Of a stretch of DNA of 64,000 nt, positions 1 through 10,946 are shown one piece after another. Location of the stretch: positions 1,791,974 to 1,855,973 of the forward strand of contig NW_020194638.1 in assembly GCF_002865645.1 (NCBI RefSeq), in the 5' to 3' direction. Positions within the stretch are counted from its first letter, which is position 1. Every line of letters starts with the position of its first letter. The notes beneath the pieces are model-generated. The model did not search any database. It was not told the origin of the DNA and saw nothing but the letters and a program-made list of their open reading frames with translations. The DNA comes from Hyaloscypha bicolor E. Its lineage: Eukaryota; Ascomycota; Leotiomycetes; Helotiales; Hyaloscyphaceae. The position numbers were made by a program, and so were the translations under genes.

Positions 1-2270
1 GAGATACAGTAGTGCAGTACTCAAGCGTTGGTCTTGCCTGTACGAACGTCTTTCTCTTTCCTTGACTTCAGTTCTGCTCGAAGTAATTGTAAATTTCGCA
101 GTTCCGGAGTAGCTTTCCAAGCACTGAAAAGGGGAGGGGGCATTTTGACTTTGGTTGGTGATTTTCCATCCGAGACTCCAGGTCTGCCCTCGAACCAACA
201 CCAGCAGTCTGGCCCCCACTCCAGCTTGGAAAATCTCACAGTTCCTTCCCGGATTCTTTCTCGACTCCTCGACGCTCGTCCTCTGCTCTGCGACTGCAGA
301 GCCCGGAGCAAACTTCTACCTTTTCTTCCGGCTTCCCCAGCTGCAGACTCGATATTGGACGGATGGTTGCCGCTGCTGAAACCTCGACTTCCAACGCCGT
401 GCCACCGTGTTGTAAATTAGTTTGGACTTTCTGTTTGCTTCAAATTTAGAATGGTAATGCTTCGCCCTTTACCCCACGGGAGGATGGACGATCATACTGG
501 TGTGGATGGACAATCTCCCAAGTTTACCATCTTCTCAAACATCAATTTCAATCGTTTCCTCTTTCAAGCATTCAAGAAACGTGGAAGAACCTTTCTTTTC
601 CACACCTGACGGAGGGGTGTTCATGGATCATCATGCGCCTATACTAGTCGGGGTGTTTAAGCTTCTATGCGGACACTGCCATCGTCAGTGCGTTTATGCG
701 CTGAGGACAGGAGAGGGAATGGATGATCTTCGTTCCTTCACTGTGCGCCTCATTGGTCTGCCCCACGATCAGTACAAGTGTATCAATCTGGACTTATGCG
801 TCCCAAAGGTCCATGTGCTGAAGTTGCAGCTCGTGTTCTTGGTGCTGTTCATGGTTACACTCGCAAGTTCAGTACGCATCCGGCGTACACGAGGAAGTGC
901 TTGTGTTTCAGCAAACGGGTGCGAGAAGAACTCGCAGACCCAGTGATCGTGTTCCATAATAACCAAATCTTGTACCACAACCGGGTTGCACAATCGGCAG
1001 CAGCCTCTTCCCCGGCTTTCTGCAATTAATATCATGAGAGGATTAAAGATTTGCCGTCAAACGGTAAAAATGGCTAATAGAGGAATTAGGTTTAAAAGCT
1101 AGAATATTAACAAAATCCAGACGGCAATTGCTGTGCTATACGGAAACTTGAGGGGCGAATTAATAAGCACCTGACCACTGTCAATGGCTCGTCTTAAGAT
1201 TTGACATGTGTCGTCTGAGACCTCGAGACGAATTCCAAACGTCAACAGGGGCTGGTTGACAGTGGCCACTTCCGTGACACTTCGCAAATGTCGTCATTCC
1301 CTGAGAGTGTCAAATGCTAGTCAGGGGAACGAACCGGGATTCTCGAATTCGGCAAGTTTGGGGAGCTGTGAAGTACCGCTTATTTTGACCGTCTCGGTAT
1401 CAGCAAAGTTGCACTTGAACCATTCTTGGGCAAAAGATTGTGAGGATTGGGATGGCGACAGGAACTTTTGATTTGTGGTTATTTATACTTGTGCACTTAG
1501 GGAGCATCCATAGGCTTCGGACCTTGAACAGAACTCCTTCGAGCTCCAGGAGGCAGCTTGACAGGGCTTGGTAGTTAACATGACATTTGAAGTAATAGGA
1601 GCTTCCGATGACCCCATTGCCAAGTCTAGAGTTATAAATTTCTTGAAGATCCCCTACAAAATCCTCTCGAGCGTCTCAATAAGCTCATCAGTCTCTTCCA
1701 ACCCATCATGAGAAGCTACACGTGATCAAAGTCACGTGTTGGCAGCTCATCTGAAACCCCTGCTCCAATCTCAAACACCAGGCCAACTTGACACACTCCA
1801 GCTCCAAACACTAACTGCGCTATTCCTCTTCGGCTCAGTATGATTCCAAAGTTCTGTTCCATCTGATAGGATGAGTCAAGATTCCATTCTGTCAAGTCGT
1901 CTGATCCTGCTCATCTATCAGCTCTTGGCAAAGATCTCCAAACATTGGACCAAGAGATTATCAGATCACACCTTTGCCAAGAAAGTAATGTTTGGAGTGT
2001 TGGAACTCTTTGATCCAAGGGAGTTGCAAATTCGAGCGATGTGGAATCAGTGAGGTGGGAATGCAGTATTCGAGCAGAAGTTAGGCGCTCTCCTTGAATT
2101 CATGGGGCCGTCGTTGTGATATAAGGATTGGGTATCTTCTCTATCATGTTACCTTCTGTAGCAAGCCTGTCTTCTATTCTCTAAACATACATTAAGCTGG
2201 TTCTTGTGGATATTTTGTAAACACACTCTTTTCGAATATTTTGCACTTTGTTCCAACTTCAATATCAAAC
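1..2270. other. Left-edge intergenic region, no gene recognised
   Basis: Only short open frames without recognisable family motifs are present on either strand, and none shows a convincing chain of exons. The right end is the probable promoter and 5' leader of the secreted lactonase-like gene that starts at 2271. A paired CACGTG inverted repeat lies at 1718-1739 and is listed separately. Confidence 0.5.
1718..1739. promoter_or_regulatory. Inverted repeat of two CACGTG boxes
   Basis: Two CACGTG hexamers at 1719-1724 and 1733-1738 form the perfect 8-bp inverted repeat ACACGTGA / TCACGTGT with a 6-bp spacer. CACGTG is the classic binding site of bHLH factors such as Cbf1 or SREBP types. The site lies about 530 bp upstream of the lactonase-like start. 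A regulatory role is inference. Confidence 0.35.
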
Positions 2271-3725
2271 ATGGTTTTCTTCACTTCAATCTTTACATGC
2301 CTTGCTATTCTTTCCACCACCGTGGTAGCACTCGCTATTCCCTTGGGAACAACTGGCCGGTCTCTCTCCATCAGCGAAGATGGCCAAACCATTTCCATTG
2401 ACGGACGGGCAATCAATCTCGATCAAGCCGTAACTCGTGCTGGGGTTTGCAGCCCAAGCAGCCACGGGGGAGGAAGGCAACGACACGGAAAAGGAGGGCC
2501 ATCTTCCAATTCGACTTCAGCAGCCTCGAACAATGCAAAGGCAATCTACTTCCTCACTAATGCCGCCAACAACTCGATCGTGGCCTTGAAAGTGGCAGCC
2601 GATGGGAGCCTATCTGATGGATCCATCACATCCACAGGAGGAGTAGGAATGAGTGGTGTTGATTCCACTGGAGCACCAGCAGCGCCCGACTCCCTTTTCT
2701 CACAAGGCGCTCTCAAAGTTGCTGGAAATGTATATCTCCTTCTCATTTTTCTTGCATCCCAGCTAACCGCAGCAGTCCCTAGTAGCCGTGAACCCAGGCT
2801 CAAACACCCTGTCAATGTTCAGCATCTCCCCTACCGATCCAACCCAGCTCACACCCCTCGGAAACCCCGTCTCTACACTCGGTGACTTTCCCGTCTCCGT
2901 CACACTCTCAACAAAGCTATCCCTCGCCTGTGTAGCCAACACAGGTGCTCGCGCCGGCGTAGCCTGCCTGACCATGTCCCCCAACGGCCTCACTCCTCTT
3001 GACAAGACCCTCCGTCCCTTCGCTTTGAACCAATCCAATCCCCCCAGCGGACCTTTAAACACCGTCTCTCAGACATTCTTCAACGCCGACTCCTCTGCTC
3101 TCATCACCACGGTGAAAGGAGACCCTAGCGTCAACAACACTGGCTTCCTCTCCGTGTTCCCTGTTACCAACGGCGCAGTCTCGATGACAGAAACTCGATC
3201 ATCGCCCGCTGGCACGGCTGTTCTCTTCGGCACAGCGCTGTTGCCGAATTCGAATAATATCTTCGTGACTGATGCTTCATTTGGCTCAGCTACTCTCTCG
3301 CTGGATGCAAAGAATGTTGCGAGCGTGGTAGCGAAAACCAACATCGCGGATCAGAAAGCTACATGCTGGGCCGCTTTCTCGGATGTGACAGGGACAGCGT
3401 TCGTGACAGACGTTGCTGTGAACCACCTTGTTGAGGTCGACACAGCTACTGGTGCATTGATCAAGGAGCTGCAATCAGGGAATGGAAACCCGGGGATGAT
3501 TGATTTGGTTAGTGTGGGGAACTTTGTTTATGCGTTGAGTCCGGGGAATGGGAGTGTGAAGGCGGCCGTGACGGTTTTCGATGTCAGTGGTGGGAGAGGA
3601 GGTAAGTTATGGTTCATTCTAAGGGGGAGATAGGAGAATACTAATGAAATATAGCTGCCAAGGAGATTCAGAATTTCAACCCAACTGGTGTGCCGGATAG
3701 TGCACAGGGGATGGCTTTCGTTTGA
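2271..3725 (+). CDS. Secreted lactonase / 3-carboxymuconate-cyclase-like beta-propeller
   Basis: Three exons, 2271-2729, 2776-3601 and 3655-3725, encode 451 aa; both introns (46 and 53 bp) have GT..AG ends and phases that join. The protein begins with a hydrophobic signal-like stretch at about residues 5-21 (FTSIFTCLAILSTTVVALA), so secretion is likely. A basic Gly/Ser/Asn-rich linker follows. After it come repeats of propeller type, for example YFLTNAANNSIVALKV, LVAVNPGSNTLSMFSI and FVTDVAVNHLVEVDTATG. This fits the fungal secreted family annotated as 3-carboxymuconate cyclase-like, a 7-bladed lactonase fold that includes some cell-wall glycoprotein antigens. The real substrate is not known for such members. 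The ATG at 2271 was chosen because it places the signal peptide at the N-terminus. Several N-x-S/T sequons are present. Confidence 0.8.
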
Positions 3726-4363
3726 TGGTTTCAGAGGCAAAGGAATGTGGTGCTAGGCATATTGGAGTAAGGGGGCAAGAACTCATAGCAGACCAACTTT
3801 GGGAGAAGTGTTGTACTTTTATGCATATGAAATTTCAAAATATAAGTCGTGCTCAAAGATTGGCAAATCATTCTCAAAGCCTCAGCAAATACCATTGGAT
3901 GGAGCATCACGCCGATAGGAAAGACATCAGCAGTATCAGCCAAAGTTTTAGAATTGAAGACAATATAAGAAATGTGACACCGACGGGGCTGTGCTTTGGG
4001 CAAAGAAAGCCCGTTCGCTGAGCCCACACCAGCTATCTTTCTTCTGGGAACACTTGTGAGGGCCTAAAGAGAAGTGGGAAACTTCATCTCAAGCGTGACA
4101 AATACGGTTCCGTGAAAAAAAATCAGACGGTATTGGGACTATAGCACATATTCCACGGGGAACCATAAAGCACCGGAGCACACATTCCCAGCCAGCGTCA
4201 AAGTATCATAGCGTCACCACATCACCAAGCACAGAAATTGGCGATGAATTTAGCTCTCATTCCCTGAGATAATGCACAAAGTCCATGTATCATGCAATGC
4301 TAAACCTCTGCCTTCATGATCATCCCGGAAAGAAAACCCAAGCAACTCCCACAGACAGAAAGC
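3726..4363. other. Convergent intergenic spacer
   Basis: This is the 3' flank shared by the lactonase-like gene (plus) and RPL21 (minus). The small open frames here overlap each other on opposite strands and show no family motif. I see nothing else. Confidence 0.5.
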
Positions 4364-5046
4364 TCAGATGGTTGTCTCGTAGGCGATCGGAACCACGGTC
4401 TCTGGTACGTTGTCCTTCATCGAGATCGTTCTTGATTCTCGCGGCATGAGGGGTTGTCTCTTCAAGTGGACGTGGGTGCCTTCCTCCTTCGACTTCTTCT
4501 TCAGCTCGGCGTTCTTCTTGACTCTGCGGACGAACTCTTCTCTCGATCTGGACAGGGAGACGTGCTCGACTCTCAGGTTGACTCGCTTCTCGATGTACCG
4601 GTGCTTGACCTTCTTGTAGATGATGACACCGACAGCACTTTTCGTAACGTTGTAGACGACGCCAGTCTTTCCGTGGTAAACCTTGTGTGGCATACTGTTT
4701 GAAGTTAGAGTCCATTCCAATTGTGTCATCTTTTATTAATTGCTTCTAATGTCCTTTCGAAGCTCGATTCGTGGGATTGAGGGAACTGACCCCTTCTGAA
4801 CAGCACCGTTCGCCTTGATATCAACGATGTCTCCGACTCTGTGGCGTATTAGCATTCGCCCCGTACTCAATGCCCACCTGATCAACTTACTTGTATTGGC
4901 GCAAGTAGGTGGACAACTTGATCATACCCTTCTGCCGGAACTGCGCAAGAAGTCAGCATTGGCAAAGAAGCGAGAGGGACAGGGAGAAAAACTTGTCTGG
5001 AGAACGCATAGCGCGTTCCTGCGCGGAGACCTGCTGGATGACCCAT
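4364..5046 (-). CDS. RPL21: 60S ribosomal protein L21 (eL21)
   Basis: Four exons on the minus strand, 5046-4993, 4940-4891, 4838-4791 and 4694-4364, give 160 aa, the same length as the yeast protein. The N-terminus reads MGHPAGLRAGTRYAFSR. Recognisable eL21 segments follow: GDIVDIKANGAVQKGMPHK, HGKTGVVYNVTKSAVGVI, RVNLRVEHV and LKRQP...PRESR near the C-terminus. Intron phases 0, 2 and 2 all join cleanly. It is a structural component of the large cytosolic ribosomal subunit. It is divergently transcribed from RPS9 across about 277 bp. The L21-S9 pair is a known neighbour of SLA2 and MAT in several Pezizomycotina, so it marks one flank of the MAT region. Confidence 0.95.
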
Positions 5047-5323
5047 GATGTCGGTAGGGTGTAGTTGTCGATGGGAGCGTTGGAAGTGGTGTCGCGGTGT
5101 TGATGTCGTTCAACCTTCAATTTTCGCAGGTCTCGGCTAATTTTTAGCAGCCACCAAATTTGTTGTGGGTTTCTTGCCCTACATTCTTGCCACGTGATTA
5201 TCGAGCTAAAGTGGAATTCTAGCGCACTTGGACATTCACAGCGCGAAAATCAAAAGTTGCTGAAGCTTTGAATCCAAGTACAATCTTCAACATCGCCATC
5301 GACAATAAAGATCCGCCGCAATC
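5047..5323. promoter_or_regulatory. Shared divergent promoter of RPL21 and RPS9, with a CACGTG box
   Basis: 277 bp separate the two ribosomal-protein start codons. A CACGTG box sits at 5191-5196 near the middle. Co-expression of the two genes from one bidirectional promoter is the obvious inference. The factor that binds is not known from sequence alone. Confidence 0.55.
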
Positions 5324-6140
5324 ATGGCTCCACGATCTTACAGCAAGACGGCGAAAGTGCCCAGGAGACGTAATTCCCCCCCTCTTTTTTTTGCCCTTCC
5401 GCTCAATTTCCTGGCTTTTTGAGGTGTCCTCAGATCATCGATCCCCTCCTTGCTCTTGCAACTTCTGCTACGTAGGGTCAACTTTGCTGACTTCACACAG
5501 CTTTCGAGTCTGCTCGTTTGTAAGTTGACCACTGTATTAGAGCTTGCTCTGTACATGTCATTAATTATGTCCTAGGGACTCTGAGTTGAAACTCGTCGGC
5601 GAGTATGGACTCCGCAACAAGCGTGAGGTCTGGCGTGTCCAGCTCACCCTCTCCAAGATTCGTCGTGCTGCCCGGTATGGCCCACAGCCTCAATTGAAAT
5701 GCAGGCCACTAACAATCCGCAGTCAATTGCTCACTCTTGACGAGAAGGACCCCAAGCGACTCTTCGAAGGAAACGCCCTCATTCGCCGTCTCGTCCGTGT
5801 TGGTGTCCTCGACGAATCCCGTATGAAGCTCGATTATGTGTTGGCCTTGAAGATTGAGGATTTCTTGGAGCGTCGTCTGCAAACCTGTGTCTACAAGCTC
5901 GGTCTCGCCAAGTCCATCCACCACGCTCGTGTTCTCATCCGCCAGAGACACATCCGTGTTGGCAAGCAGATCGTCAACGTCCCTTCGTTCGTTGTCCGTC
6001 TCGACTCCCAAAAGCACATCGATTTTGCCCTCAGCTCTCCCTTCGGTGGTGGACGCCCTGGCCGTGTTCGGAGAAAGAAGGCCAAGGCTGCTGAGAAGAA
6101 GGATGGCGGTGATGATGCGGAGGATGAGGATGATGAGTAG
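5324..6140 (+). CDS. RPS9: 40S ribosomal protein S9 (uS4 family)
   Basis: Exons 5324-5369, 5501-5519, 5576-5674 and 5723-6140 encode 193 aa. The start [20 protein letters not shown] and the core [32 protein letters not shown] and [19 protein letters not shown] are characteristic of eukaryotic S9. The S4 RNA-binding fold is visible at about residues 105-160 ([34 protein letters not shown]). The C-terminus is basic and then acidic. Exon 2 is only 19 nt, and the first intron is comparatively long at 131 bp. The protein sits in the small ribosomal subunit and contributes to decoding fidelity (family knowledge). It is the last conserved gene before the gene-poor MAT interval. Confidence 0.95.
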
Positions 6141-6764
6141 ATGCGCACATTTTCTTTGCACACAGGTGGCTATGGCTTGCATACTTCGTGTGGTTTTGAT
6201 CACTAAAGCACCGAGTGTAAAATAAAGCTCGAGGCGTTAAAGAGGCATGCATCGTGGCTGAACAAAGTGTCTGCCCACTTCCATCCGTCATCTTCCATCC
6301 AGTGATGACTTGCTCCTTCAAACCTGTGCCAATTGTCCCCTGTATCCTCTGCCATACCTGATATGCTGATGCTGCAGTATGTCCAACCAGAAGGATAGAA
6401 TTGCCACTGAATTTCAAAGCTTTCCAAGGCACAAGGGCTGTATTGACCCAGCATCAACGCCAAAGCCCTTTGCGATTCTCAATTTGGAATCCTCATCTCG
6501 TCATACCTAAAGTCAAAGGGGACCTGCTTCGCAAAGTTCCCAACAAGACCCAGGTCACAAAGTTGAAGAGGGCAAGAAATTGGCAAGAATACGGGTTTCC
6601 TTATCTAGCCCTTTCACTCGTTCACAAAGCTCTTTCAATATCGGAACCATTTTAAACCCAGTAGCGGAACCCTTTGCACCATAAAGGTCTAGAACGAGGA
6701 TCACTCTTGACCTCGTGTTGAGGAATAATAGGATTGCATCTGAATCTTCGGGAGATCTATCTCA

Positions 6765-7211
6765 AAGTATGTGGGCTGAAGCGCTCAACGATCAAGGTAC
6801 ACTCTCCTTCCTTCCTAGCATGAATCCGGATGCCACGGAAGACCTACGAGGTAAGTGTTGCACCTCAGAAACCTCAACTAACCTTTTTACCACTCTTATA
6901 AGACTTCTGGGACCTATCCTGCAGCTTCCATTCAAACTGTCTCTTACCTCCAACCACAAATAGCGTAGTCATTCTCTTCTTTACATTTGTTCGGGTCATT
7001 CTTGTCCCCTTCACAGGTGTCCTTTCCCGTCCATCCTTCCCAGTGCTTCCCCGCATTTATCTCATCTTGGTCACTCATCTGTACCTCCTCATGGGGGGCC
7101 TGGCCTCATTGGTTGCAGGCCAAAATCCAGAGTCGAGATTCCGGGCAAGACGGTAAACGCCGATTTGCGTCTTCGAAGACTCGCTCTCCAGAGTTCTCTA
7201 GCAATGTTTGA
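6765..7211 (+). pseudogene. Weak candidate gene fragment encoding a hydrophobic segment
   Basis: If an intron from 6852 to about 6901 is removed (GTAAGT donor, AAG acceptor), a frame continues through a hydrophobic stretch containing SVVILFFTFVRVILVPF and YLILVTHLYLLMGGLASLV. It has no clear start, no recognised family and a stop soon after. It may be a relic of a membrane-protein gene or chance. I do not assign a function. Confidence 0.2.
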
Positions 7212-8470
7212 AAGAGATGAATAGCGGGAAGCACACCATTGAAGTGGTGACAAACGAGAACACAAGGGGCAACTGCCAAAACGCGCTGCGTGCTGGATCT
7301 CCGAGTAGGCCATGTCTCTCTTGACACTGAATAGGCAAACGCGTTGGGCAGCTCTGGCTTCGAGAACTGCCTTTCCACTCATCCGCTCAGCTCGGTTCTC
7401 TCCTTTGTCACCCTTCTGACTTCTCCGGGGCCTGGCACTGTTCTCAAAGACCAGCTCGTTCTGGTAATCGCTGAATTTTCTCAGACCAGAGGCGACAAGC
7501 CAAAGTTGACCATCATCAGACACACTCGCGGTCGAGGAAGTTAGCGAAGCAGTTGCCAATATAATCGTTCTACAGCATCATACAGCAAAGTTGGATCTTC
7601 AGATCGAATTCCTACCCCTCTAGACACAGGTAAGCCACCTGAGTCCCAGAATACAAGACCGAAGCTGACACTTTAATGGCAGGGGATAATAGGTTTGTCT
7701 CCGATTTCATAATCACTGGCAAGACTTGCTCTGGTCAATCTCCTCACCAACTTGATTGCTGGCTAGGACCAAAGTTGTCGAACCACTTCTGGCAGAACGG
7801 ACCAGCTCCGAGGATCTCGCTTTTAGGTGCTGTTGCCACCAATACTTGCCAATCTGATACCGCGAGTCTTCACCGCGTCTGTACAATGTCATGGCAGCGT
7901 CCCACTGTTTCTGGATGCACAGAATCAAACCACAGCTGCTAATATGGTTGTAGATGATATGCAGAGAAATTGTCAATCACCGGCTTGGTCATGGCAACGG
8001 GAGTCGAGACAATCAGCTCCCTGCATTAATATCCTCACGTATCTTGGATCTGACGAATAGCCTGCCCCTTTCCACCGCCGAGCACAAACAAAAAGTGAAG
8101 ATGGACTCAGTCATACTGAAGGAATTGCTACCTGTCATGTTCTTCTGACTAAAGTCTGCATGCCATAGCTGTCAGCCTGTGAATCTGGTCAAACGAGATT
8201 TGATCTGTGGAAAAGAAGATACGACTAAGTCCACACACCGAGAGATGCCCTCTCATAGAACATTCATTCAAGTCGGTTTGCCCCGGGTATGTCTTCTGAC
8301 ACGACACATCCCAACATTACGGTTGGCCAGATCTGGGACACCGGTGTCCTGAGAAGGAGATATACCTCAGAGAGCTGGTAAAACCATTGTTGGCATCTGT
8401 TCACTTGCGAGTTGAGAAGGGACCACTATCCTTTGAACTGGGGCGATTGCACAGGAAATGACGACCACAT

Positions 8471-9138
8471 TCAAGAAACTGGAATGTGCCTTTCAACACC
8501 TCCTCTACGCTGACAAGCCCATAGAAGTATATTTGTAGCTATTTTCCTTGCCATAGCCGACTTCGATGATACATGGACCCCTCCACTGTATTCGTCGTTT
8601 TCCAGACTATAGATATACCAGTCCAGACAAGCTTTCCGTATCAGCTGTGATAAGAAAGGTTGGTACAGCTGTGGCAAAATCGCAATACCCAATATTGCTA
8701 CCTTCCGTGTCCAGCAACCAGTGCAAGCTATCTTGGTGATTATCTTCGAGGAAGAAGTGTGTCAATGTTCCGGAAATGAACTGCTATTTGCTGACTTACT
8801 ATCTCTGGTGTACTGGAGAACTCCTTGCTTAGGAAACAAACCCGTTTCTTGGGAGATAGGAGCACGCAAACAAGCCTTTCACGCTCAGGACACCAACGAG
8901 AAATGCTCAGCAGACACCTCAATGCTGCTGTCAAGTCAAACTCAAGGCCGATAAGAGGAAGCAGGGTCGACCCCGCCCTGGGGCAGCACCAGAAAATTTG
9001 ATATTCACGACTGGCTGCTGCTACCCTTACGAAGACAACATGCCCCTCAAGGTCTTCAAGGGTTCCGAGGAAGCATAAAGATGCTGCCAGCAGAGATAAT
9101 GAGTCTATCAGGAGCGTTGCTGTTGGAAGCTGCGGCAC
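8471..9138 (-). pseudogene. Possible relic of an ABC-C type transporter
   Basis: Minus-strand translation in fragments resembles the N-terminal part of fungal ABCC (MRP-like) transporters. There is a hydrophobic TMD0-like part (TATLLIDSLSLLAASLCFL, then STLLPLIGLEFDL). Next is a cytoplasmic-linker-like piece (KKRVCFLSKEFSSTPEIVS), comparable to the family's xKRxFLxxxxxxxSPEETSG. After a frame change comes AILGIAILPQLYQPFLSQLI, comparable to the start of TMD1. No nucleotide-binding domain (Walker A or LSGGQ) was recognised nearby, and no continuous frame or plausible exon chain restores it. The resemblance was judged by eye and is moderate; it could be coincidental. Confidence 0.35.
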
Positions 9139-10089
9139 TTCTTGTTGTTAGAGAGCAGAAGAGTTTGCCTTTTCATCCAGCAGCTTGTTCCTTTACGCAG
9201 CAGCGCCATATCTCCAGCGTTTTAAAACAAAGGCATTAACACACGGTATCCCAAGATTTTCCTACTTCCAATCTGCTCTTGACTAACATGTAAGACTACA
9301 ATAGGCTTAACCATGTCTTTGGGCGTTGCTGCAGAACACATACGAAATGATTTTCACGCAACAGGCTGCACCGACTCAATATAATACCGCTGGAGGAACA
9401 TCGGGGGCGGCGACAGGGCATGTTTGCGGTCTTCCTTGCTTCTTTCTCGAGCAAGATGAACTGAGTGGCTTTGCTGCAGCATTTCCTGCTCGAGATTCTT
9501 TGGTATCGGATTCGTCAATAGAAGCGGTATGTTTTGCAGCTCAGCGGCTTGAGAAGAGAGCGCAAGGATCACAAGGAACACATGCGCCTGGAGGACTTGG
9601 CTGGGTCCTTCTTGGTACTGTCACGATCGAGCAACGGCTGCTCCGGAGAAGGGCATCGAGTTTCTTCATGGCTATGGTTGAATCTTTGGTCTGCTTCCTC
9701 TTTCCAGATGGTGATGAGAACATTGCAGGCTAAGATGGCCCTGCTCCGAAGGTTTTGTGTTCAATTTGCTACCTGATAGATGGATCCTTATAAACCAGTG
9801 TTAATCTTCAATGATACTTGAGATTGCAGCTTCCCATTATGACCAGTGATTTGACCTATCTGATACTTTGATGCTGCTGATTTCTTTCCTCCCACTTCCC
9901 TTTCCTTCCGAAAGTTGATACTGCGATGCAATGATCCAAGTCCCTCCTGGATCTTGAATGTGTACACCTCAAGCCGAGAGTTCATCTACCATCCTCCAAC
10001 AAATGCACCCACGGTGCAGCGCCTAGAGAAATATATCTTCAAACAATTTCCTCACGTGGAAAACCTCCCGGTAAATCTGAAACTCAGTG

Positions 10090-10297
10090 TTGATTGGTCG
10101 AAAAAATCCAACCTCCCCAATTTCTGACTATGACGTCGGGGACGCTGTGGTTGGTCGAAAAAATCCAACCTCTTCATTTCCGACCCTGAGAGCTCGAGTG
10201 CTGCTGTTGGTTGAAAAAAATCCAACCTCCTCATTTTTGACTGCGAGGGAGCGCTGTGGTTGGCCCAAAAAATCCAACCTCCTCAATTTCTGAGAGT
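10090..10297. repeat. Four-copy tandem repeat (about 53-57 bp) with a hairpin core
   Basis: Four imperfect direct copies have cores at about 10092-10114, 10149-10171, 10206-10228 and 10258-10280. Each core reads GGTTGG, then an A-rich loop (for example TCGAAAAAAT), then CCAACCTC. In copies 2-4 the flanks GGTTGG and CCAACC can pair as a 6-bp stem; the first copy has GATTGG. Copies share flanking CTCMWHWATTTYTGAC-like sequence. On the minus strand an open frame repeats the peptide RLDFFDQ, but no gene is evident. Function unknown. Confidence 0.8.
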
Positions 10298-10946
10298 CGT
10301 AACCATGGCAACGGCTTCGGAGACCAGCTGCACGTGATGTAAACAGTCACCCTGGAGAGAAGATGGTGAAGGGGGGAAGATATATCTCATCGCACGCAGA
10401 TCACCATGGAAGGGAAGGCACTTGTGTTTTTTTAATGAAATTTATTACTATCTACTGCAAATTCTGGTGATCCGTCCTCTAAAGGCCAGTTCCAGAACAT
10501 CTGATGATCATCACTTTCGTCGGCAGCGGCATATTAATTCGAGGTCAAAACAAGCCGCTTTTGTGATGAAGAAACGCAGTCTCATAACCATCCTCCCCAA
10601 ATACTCTCCCCAATGGTGTTGTCAATAATGTTGGCGAAGAAACCAATTCCTCCAAATCACTTCCGCAAACGCCGGTGATAGAAGTTGAAAGCCAAATCAG
10701 TCTTCAACTGCCGTCCAAGGAGTGTCTTGAAGCCGCCAATCTCAGCACAAGGGCAAAAGACAAACGGTGGAACAGGAAACTCAAAGTGTGGTTTTGGTAT
10801 TTTCAGAAAAAGCAAAGAGTAGAACAGATAAGAAAAGAGGTCGCAACCGCAAAAGGGTATCCGGAGAATTGATGGAAGGTGTTGTAACAACGAAGTAACG
10901 ATGTGTTTGCCAAGAGAAGGACGAGTCGAATGATTGATGGTGTCTC

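Larger units (their letters stand above)
6141..10946. other. Gene-poor interval between RPS9 and MAT1-2-1
   Basis: About 4.8 kb without an intact gene. Parts look like decayed coding sequence: an ABC-transporter-like stretch on the minus strand at 8471-9138, and a weakly coding-like plus-strand stretch near 6715-7210. A four-copy tandem repeat sits at 10090-10297. The rest shows only short frames on both strands with no family signature. Confidence 0.6.

Noticed and set aside
4320..4715. 131-codon alternative minus-strand frame over RPL21
   Set aside because: Out of frame with the clearly recognisable eL21 sequence.
7089..7559. 156-codon minus-strand frame without an ATG start
   Set aside because: It begins at a TTG, shows no recognisable domain and overlaps a competing plus-strand reading. 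Kept only as part of the possible relic region.
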